Shown piece by piece: positions 58,486 to 64,000 of a DNA stretch of 64,000 nucleotides (position 1 is the stretch's first letter; each line of letters begins with the position of its first letter). The notes under the pieces are model-generated. The model saw only the letters and a list, made by a program, of their open reading frames with translations, was not told the origin of the DNA and ran no database searches. The position numbers and the translations under genes are program-made. The stretch is from Rhizobium binae (GTDB lineage Bacteria > Pseudomonadota > Alphaproteobacteria > Rhizobiales > Rhizobiaceae), in the NCBI RefSeq assembly GCF_017357225.1, contig NZ_CP071608.1, positions 186,001 through 250,000 on the forward strand, given 5' to 3'.

Positions 58486-59980
58486 CTTGCCGAGAAAATT
58501 CTACTTTTGAACCCCTTTAATGCCCGGGAGGATTACCAGACCACTTCGCCGGAGTGGCGCGCCGACTTGTTTGCCTCGATCGCAACATGTCGCGCCTCCG
58601 CTGTGCGCTTTGAGGAACTGGCGACGTTCTGGGCAATCTGATCCAAAGCGGCGGCGGTTTGCTCCAGTGAAGCAGCCTGATGCTCTGTGCGGCGTGACAG
58701 GTCCTGCGCGCTCAAACTGATTTCCTGCGCCCCGCCATCGATCGATTCAGTTGCGTACGACACAGCTCTCAAGCTCTCAGCGAGTTGGGCAACGGCAGCA
58801 TTAAAATTCGCCCGTAACGGTTCGAAGTCGTCGGCGAATTTGTCGTCGAGGCTGAACAGGAGGTTCCCATCGGCGAGATGCCTTAGGCCTTCTGCAAGCC
58901 CGGAAGTTGCCTCCGCCATATCCTGCGCTCGCCGATGCTCGGTCTCGGCGAGACGCGCACGTTCAATCTCATTTGCTTCACGGCTTGTCTCTGCATCCTT
59001 TTCGAAATCGCGCGCCCGTAACTCGTTGTCCTTGAATATCTGTACTGCCCGGGCCATCGATCCGATCTCGTCGCGGCGAATCGTTCCCTTAACAGTCGAA
59101 ATGAGATCGCCGTCGGCTATGACCTCCATTGTCGTAACCATCTGCTTGATCGGTTTGACCAACCAGGAGCGAATTGCGAGAAAGCCGAAGCACGAGACAG
59201 CGAAGAGTGCCACAATAGCTGTTCCCAAACTCAGCACGGACGTGTCACGGACAACGCTTGAAACGTCACCACGCTTTTGCTCTGCGTCCGAAGCGAGTTT
59301 TTCCGTGACGGATGTGAATCTCGGTGAGACAGCAGCAAAGGCGGGTTGGCAAAGAGTGAGATAGAGTTGCTGCACCATGGCAAGCTCGGCTTCACTAGTT
59401 GCGCCGCGACCAACTGCGATGGCTGCACCACACGTATCGGTCAGGACGGAGAATCCATCCGCCTTCAACTTCGGCAGTTCGCTCTGCCCAGGAACTGCAG
59501 CGATCGCCAGATCCATGAACCTGACGAAGTTTTCTCGTGCGTCATTCAAGCCAGCTTCAGCGCGCGCCCTCGCCTCTTTCGACCGTGTCATCACCATGTC
59601 GCTGATGCTGGCACGCGCTGTTTCCAGACTTCGGTTCGACTGGGTCAAGCGTAGTGCTGCAGATGCATCTCTATCGAGAAGCTCCTGATATCTGTCGTTA
59701 ACCTTCAGCATTTGCCGGTTCTGATAGAACGTCAGACCGAGTGCCAGGATGCCGAAGACAGCCACGATGATAAAGAACTTACCGACAATGGAAACGTTTT
59801 TCACAGGCCACTCCTCTAAGATCACTTACGGCAGATGGATGTTCAGATTCTGATGGTTTGATGTCTCGGGTTTTAAAAAAATGGCTGCCGCCGACCTCCT
59901 AATCGACGACAGCCAAGTTGCCTGGGAGGGCAGGAGAAAAGAGTTGAAACCCCAGATGGCGATAGTAAGTGCACTTTCTG

Positions 59981-61147
59981 TCAGTCGCGGATCGCAGTCC
60001 CGGTTACTGGATCGAACCAGTGCAATTTCTCCAGGTCGACAGTCAATGGCAGCACCTGATTGGGTCGAGGCGTCAGCGCCGGTGGTATACGCGCCACGAG
60101 CCGGTTCTTACCCTTATTGAGAAAGTCTTCGGTATCTTCAGCATCGTTGATATTGACCGACGGTGACGCGATGTCGAAGAACACGAAGGTGTCGGCTCCA
60201 AGCGCTTCGGCAACCGGGATCTGCTCGTTGAACAACGCCTCGGCCTCGGGACAAACCTTAAACATCTCTGGGCGAATTCCAACAATGACTTGTCGCCCGG
60301 CGAAGGCCGACAGTGCCCCCTGGGCTGGGACCGAGAAGGATATTTTCGTTCCAGTTACCGCAGCTTTTAGCGACCCGCCTTCCGCCGTCAGCTCGACCCG
60401 AACAAAATTCATGGCGGGCGAACCGATGAACCCCGCGACGAACAGATTGGACGGCTTGTCGTAAAGCATCTGCGGCGTATCGATCTGCTGAAGATTACTC
60501 TCCTGTCCATTAAACACCGGCTTCAGCACAGCCACACGATCGCCCATGGTCATAGCCTCGACCTGATCGTGGGTCACATAAAGGGTTGTGACGCCGAGCC
60601 GCTGATTAAGGAGCTTCAGCTCGCCGCGCATCTGCACGCGGAGTTTTGCATCCAGGTTGGAAAGAGGCTCATCCATCAGGAACGCCATGGGATGGCGAAC
60701 GATCGCCCGGCCCATCGCCACGCGTTGGCGCTGACCGCCGGACAATGCCCCGGGCTTGCGCTCTAAATAACGGGTAAGATCAAGCATTTCCGCTGCGTCG
60801 CGAACCAGCTTGTCGATCTTGTCCTTGGGCATTTTTCGCTGCTGCAGACCGAAGGCCATGTTGTCGTAAACGGTCATATGGGGGTAAAGCGCGTAGTTCT
60901 GAAAAACCATCGCAATATCCCGGTCCTGGGGTTCTGTCTCCGTCACGTCAGCGTCATCCATGAGCAGCCGGCCGCTGTTGAGCGCTTCAAGACCCGCTGC
61001 CATCCGCAATAGTGTCGACTTGCCACAACCCGACGGGCCGACCAACACGACGAATTCTCCGTCCGCGACCGAAAAACTTACATTCGCAACGGCAACGGTC
61101 CCGTCCGGAAAGGTCTTGCCGATCCCGTCGAAGGTCATGGACGCCAT
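59981..61147 (-). CDS. UgpC/MsmK-type carbohydrate ABC transporter ATPase
   Basis: 388 residues from the ATG at 61147 (MASMTFDGIGKTFPDG); a start six codons upstream is possible. Walker A GPSGCGKST, Q-loop VFQNYALYPHM, signature LSGGQRQRVAMGRAIV, Walker B FLMDEPLSNLDAKL and the C-terminal TOBE/OB domain are all present, the CUT1 carbohydrate-importer type. It is the last gene of an operon with two permeases and a Gfo/Idh/MocA dehydrogenase. Confidence 0.93.
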   Translation of the reverse strand: MASMTFDGIGKTFPDGTVAVANVSFSVADGEFVVLVGPSGCGKSTLLRMAAGLEALNSGRLLMDDADVTETEPQDRDIAMVFQNYALYPHMTVYDNMAFGLQQRKMPKDKIDKLVRDAAEMLDLTRYLERKPGALSGGQRQRVAMGRAIVRHPMAFLMDEPLSNLDAKLRVQMRGELKLLNQRLGVTTLYVTHDQVEAMTMGDRVAVLKPVFNGQESNLQQIDTPQMLYDKPSNLFVAGFIGSPAMNFVRVELTAEGGSLKAAVTGTKISFSVPAQGALSAFAGRQVIVGIRPEMFKVCPEAEALFNEQIPVAEALGADTFVFFDIASPSVNINDAEDTEDFLNKGKNRLVARIPPALTPRPNQVLPLTVDLEKLHWFDPVTGTAIRD

Positions 61148-61226
61148 TTTTATGTACTCCCGCATTTTTCAAGCGAGGCAAGCCGCACCGTTTGTGCGGA
61201 CATGCCCCTCGCCTTTGGTTCCGGCT

Positions 61227-62252
61227 TTAGCCGATGTTCACAGCCTTGCCGGTCGCGACGGATTCCTCGATCGCCGCCAGGATCTTTGTGTTTGCCAGAC
61301 CGTCCTGCGCATCTGCCAGCAGCGGAGCGTCTCGCACAACGCTATCGACAAAGCGGGCAATGGATTCCAAGACAAAACCGCCGATCCGTGTCGCGCCGGT
61401 TGGTGTTATGCCGATGTAGTCATTGTATTTCAGTCCGCCGTCGACGATCTTGCGCAGGCCGCCATTATGGGTGGGGTCCGCCTGGACCTGGCCCTTTTCA
61501 CCAACGAACTCGATCTTGAAATCAACAAGCGAAGGATTGTCACGCGACAGGATCCAGCTGTTCTCCATGGTCACGACCGTGCCCTTGGAAAATTCAAGCA
61601 CCGACACATGGAAGTCTTTCGTATCCACGCCGGCGGCAAATAGGGTACCCGAGCGGGCAACCGAATAAACACGCACGACTTCGTCTGCGAGAATGAAACG
61701 TAGGACATCGACGAGGTGGCTGCCCAGGAACCAGAGTGCCGAAGACTTTGCAGCCCAGCTCAGCATTTCGAGCGGAACGAATGTCGTATTCGAAAGACGC
61801 GCGGTCCCGTGTTTGGCCAAGCCAATCTGACCATTTTGGATCATGTCACGAACCTGGGCGAGGATCGGATTCACACGGTTGTGGAAATCAATCATCAGCT
61901 TGCCCTTGGACTTAGCGGCAGCCGCAGCGATTTCCTCGGCTTCACGCACCGTCGTCGCAAGCGGCTTTTCGCTCAACACGTGTTTATCGGCTTTCAGAGC
62001 CGCTAGAATGATCGGCGTGTGGGTAAAGTCAGGCGTTGCGACCGAGATGGCGTCGATCTGATCGCTTGAGATCAGCTTCTGGTAGTCGGTGAAGGCCTGC
62101 ATTGCGCTGTAGCTTTCCTTCATCTTCAGCGCCCGGCCCTCATCAAGATCGCAGACGCCGACCAGATCGGTCTCCGGCAAGACATTAAAGGTATGGGCAT
62201 GATTGCCGCCCCAGAGACCGGCGCCGATGACGCCAATTCGCAGTCTATTCAT
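61227..62252 (-). CDS. Gfo/Idh/MocA-family sugar or cyclitol dehydrogenase
   Basis: 341 residues. The N-terminal Rossmann fold has GVIGAGLWGGNHAHTF, and the conserved catalytic-domain entry SEKPLATT lies near residue 95. The C-terminal alpha/beta domain follows (MIDFHNRVNPILAQVRDMI near 120, DVLRFILADEV near 190). Members oxidise inositols, sugars or amino-sugars with NAD(P); MocA of rhizopine catabolism and inositol dehydrogenases belong here. Placement inside a CUT1 ABC operon means it probably acts on the imported substrate. Confidence 0.88.
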   Translation of the reverse strand: MNRLRIGVIGAGLWGGNHAHTFNVLPETDLVGVCDLDEGRALKMKESYSAMQAFTDYQKLISSDQIDAISVATPDFTHTPIILAALKADKHVLSEKPLATTVREAEEIAAAAAKSKGKLMIDFHNRVNPILAQVRDMIQNGQIGLAKHGTARLSNTTFVPLEMLSWAAKSSALWFLGSHLVDVLRFILADEVVRVYSVARSGTLFAAGVDTKDFHVSVLEFSKGTVVTMENSWILSRDNPSLVDFKIEFVGEKGQVQADPTHNGGLRKIVDGGLKYNDYIGITPTGATRIGGFVLESIARFVDSVVRDAPLLADAQDGLANTKILAAIEESVATGKAVNIG

Positions 62253-62279
62253 TTCATTACTCCATTCATAAAGGAAAGC

Positions 62280-63113
62280 TCAGCCCTTCACCGAACCAAA
62301 GGTGAGGCCTCGTACGACGTATCGATCGAAAACAAGGAAGATGATCATCGGAGGTATCATCGCGAGCACTGCGGCGGCGGCGATGTAGTTCCAGGTCACT
62401 CCGCTCGTTGCGAAATACCCAAGTGTTCCGATCGGAAGGGTGGCGGTCGAGCGTGAGCTCAGCACCAGCGGAAAAGCGGCGTTGTTCCACGCGAACACGA
62501 AGGCGAACATCGAGGTAACAATGATCCCAGGACGAACGATCGGTAGCGTGATCCGCAACATGATCGTGTACCAACGGGCGCCGTCGACCCGGGCAGCTTC
62601 CTCCAGTTCCACTGGCACCTCATCGATAAAGCTCTTCATCAACCAGACGGAAAACGGGATCGTCAGCGTCTGTAGGACCAGGATCATCGAAAAGTAGGAA
62701 CCCTGGAGGCCAATGCGCGTGATGAGGATGAAATATGGGATCAGAAACGCGACCGGCGGGGCCATCAACAGCCCGAGATACCACAACATGATGTTCTTCT
62801 TGCCGCGGAGCTTGAAACGGGACAACGCGTAGGCTGCGGGAACCGAAAAAGGCAGATTGAGTAGCACAGCACCGATCGCGACGATGAGGCTGTTGAACAG
62901 TTGCGGTGCGTTGGTGCCGGGATCGACGAGGATGTGCCGGAATGCGTCGAGATTGGGCTCGAAGGTAAGTTGTGGCGGCATGGTGAATGCCGTCTCGGCC
63001 GGGCGGATCGCAAGGGCGATGAACCAAAGGATCGGACCGACGAAGATTGCCAGGAAGAGGAGGCCGGCGGCGTAGGTGAGTGCCGTGTTGAAGCTTGTGT
63101 GGCGGCGGGACAT
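62280..63113 (-). CDS. CUT1 carbohydrate ABC transporter permease (MalG type)
   Basis: 277 residues from the ATG at 63113, which has GAGGAG upstream and starts one base after the preceding permease stop; a start 15 codons earlier would overlap that gene. Six membrane segments and the EAA loop EEAARVDGARWYTIMLRITLPIVRPG near residue 170 identify the MalG-type half of the channel. Confidence 0.92.
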   Translation of the reverse strand: MSRRHTSFNTALTYAAGLLFLAIFVGPILWFIALAIRPAETAFTMPPQLTFEPNLDAFRHILVDPGTNAPQLFNSLIVAIGAVLLNLPFSVPAAYALSRFKLRGKKNIMLWYLGLLMAPPVAFLIPYFILITRIGLQGSYFSMILVLQTLTIPFSVWLMKSFIDEVPVELEEAARVDGARWYTIMLRITLPIVRPGIIVTSMFAFVFAWNNAAFPLVLSSRSTATLPIGTLGYFATSGVTWNYIAAAAVLAMIPPMIIFLVFDRYVVRGLTFGSVKG

Positions 63114-63114
63114 T

Positions 63115-64000
63115 TTACCACTCCTCGTTTCGGAACGCGAAGAAGACATAGAGGGCAACGATGACGTTGACGATCAGGACCGTGATCCAGGTCATGGCGC
63201 TGACGAGACCAATGTTGAAGTTCACGAGACCCTGTTCGTAGAGGGAGTAACCAAGGGTACGCGTGGAAGTCCCCGGTCCGCCGCGGGTGAGCACAAGCAA
63301 GGTGTCGAAGGTGTTGAATATCTGCATGAAGCGCAGCATGACGATGATGATCGCAGTGCGCTTGATCAGCGGCAGCTTGATCCGCATCAGGATCGTCCAC
63401 GCAGATGCCCTATCCAGTCGCGCGGCCTCTAAAATCTCATCGGGAACGGCCAAAAGGCTCGCATAGAGGACGATTGCGAAGAACGGTGTCCATTGCCAGA
63501 TGTCGACGAAGAGGATGGCGGCAAGCGCTGTCGATGGCGAGCCGAGAATGCCTTCCGCGGGAACGGGGAGCCAGAGCGACTGCAACACCCAGCTTAACAG
63601 TCCGCCACCGGGATCGTAGAGGTAGCGGAACAAAAATCCGACGACGATCGGCGCGATCGTTGTGGGCAGGATCAACAAGGCGCGCACGATGTTCATGCCG
63701 GGCAACGCCTTGAGCAGGATGAGCGCGATCGCCAGGCCGAATATGAACTCAAGCGCCGTGCCAAGGATAGACAGGATCAGAGTATTGGTAAGCGCGGCGC
63801 GAAAGTCGAATGCATTGAGGGCCTGCACATAATTTTCGAAGCCAACGAACTGGAGCGGCTCCGGGCCGATTTGCAGATTCCAGAAGTAGAAGCTCGATCT
63901 GAGCGCAAACAGCAAGGGGTAGGCGATCAGCGCGAGCAGCATCACGACCGAAGGCGCGATCAACAAGTAAGGCAGGTTTCGTCGGATAAAGCTCTTCCGG
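63115..64000 (-). CDS. CUT1 carbohydrate ABC transporter permease (MalF type), 5' end outside window
   Basis: The frame is open to the window edge; residues before LLIAPSVVMLLALIAYPLLF read RKSFIRRNLPY, so the true start lies beyond base 64000. Six membrane segments and the EAA-type loop EILEAARLDRASAWTILMRIKLPLIKR are present. It pairs with the MalG-type permease. The substrate-binding-protein gene that should complete this transporter is expected just outside the window. Confidence 0.92.
   Translation of the reverse strand, partial: RKSFIRRNLPYLLIAPSVVMLLALIAYPLLFALRSSFYFWNLQIGPEPLQFVGFENYVQALNAFDFRAALTNTLILSILGTALEFIFGLAIALILLKALPGMNIVRALLILPTTIAPIVVGFLFRYLYDPGGGLLSWVLQSLWLPVPAEGILGSPSTALAAILFVDIWQWTPFFAIVLYASLLAVPDEILEAARLDRASAWTILMRIKLPLIKRTAIIIVMLRFMQIFNTFDTLLVLTRGGPGTSTRTLGYSLYEQGLVNFNIGLVSAMTWITVLIVNVIVALYVFFAFRNEEW

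Larger units (their letters stand above)
57341..58537 (-). mobile_element. IS3-family (IS407-group-like) insertion sequence, copy 2
   Basis: 1197 bp, the same length and ends as the copy at 21377-22573 but inverted. It is flanked by the direct repeat AGAC (57337-57340 and 58538-58541). Both transposase products are identical to those of copy 1. The pair encloses about 35 kb in inverted orientation. Confidence 0.95.
56672..59804 (-). pseudogene. Methyl-accepting chemotaxis protein gene split by an IS3-family element
   Basis: The 5' part (59804 to 58542) starts at a GTG preceded by AGGAG (a start seven codons upstream is less likely). It encodes TM1 (IVGKFFIIVAVFGILALGLTF), a helical periplasmic domain of about 170 residues, TM2 (LGTAIVALFAVSCFGFLAI), HAMP and the start of the signalling domain, stopping at RHSGEVV. 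The 3' part (57336 to 56672) resumes with SSAVAAMQRIEQSSSQIS and the conserved hairpin tip [35 protein letters not shown]. Excising the IS and one 4-bp repeat restores one frame of 643 residues. As it stands, no full receptor can be made. Confidence 0.92.

Overview
The window looks like part of the symbiosis plasmid (or symbiosis region) of a fast-growing Rhizobium of the R. leguminosarum complex, most like the pea/vetch (viciae) symbiovar. I base this on recognised protein families and gene content: a nif/fix cluster, a full set of Nod-factor genes including nodO, nodX and nodL, and the rhiABC/rhiI/rhiR quorum-sensing block that is characteristic of R. leguminosarum. No sequence search was run, so the species is an inference. 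No rRNA or tRNA gene was recognised.

Layout. 1-1.3 kb: an AAA+ ATPase. 1.3-2.7 kb: decayed DNA with a broken redoxin gene. 2.7-10.6 kb: NifA/sigma-54-controlled fixABCX-nifA-nifB-fdxN-nifT on the plus strand. 10.7-11.8 kb: a SAM methyltransferase. 12.0-17.7 kb (minus strand): nodABCIJ-nodX, driven by a nod box that sits between nodA and the divergent regulator nodD. 17.9-20.9 kb: nodD, then a second nod box and nodFE. 21.2-26.6 kb: the rhi block, in which rhiR is split by an IS3-family element, followed by rhiI, a small XRE regulator and rhiABC. 27.3 kb: nodL. 28.6-32.4 kb: third nod box, nodMN and an internally deleted nodT. 32.6-35.2 kb: nested insertion-sequence debris (IS110, IS3 and IS21 types). 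35.4-36.4 kb: nodO with a degenerate fourth nod box.

36.5-44.9 kb (minus strand) is an eight-gene operon, msuE-sfnG-livGHM-livK-livF-sfnB-like. It couples a branched-chain-amino-acid-type ABC importer to FMNH2-dependent monooxygenases of the dimethylsulfone/alkanesulfonate type and is probably an organosulfur scavenging system. 45-49.3 kb is poorly conserved: hypothetical ORFs, a DegT-aminotransferase remnant and a GntR regulator. 49.4-51.8 kb holds two exported proteins, one a glycerophosphodiesterase-like enzyme. 52.1-56.6 kb has GNAT, HAD phosphatase and DegT aminotransferase genes divergent from a ROK regulator. 56.7-59.8 kb is a chemoreceptor gene split by a second, inverted copy of the IS that hit rhiR. 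60-64 kb is a carbohydrate ABC transporter operon with a Gfo/Idh/MocA dehydrogenase, cut by the window end.

How it works together. NodD with plant flavonoids would activate four nod boxes to make and export a Nod factor: NodABC core, NodFE unsaturated acyl chain, NodL and NodX O-acetyl groups, NodM glucosamine supply, NodIJ export and the secreted pore protein NodO. NifA, carrying the oxygen-sensing cysteine motif, would activate fixABCX and nifB inside the nodule. The most striking recent events are two clean IS insertions with intact target duplications, one in rhiR and one in a chemoreceptor, and an in-frame internal deletion in nodT.
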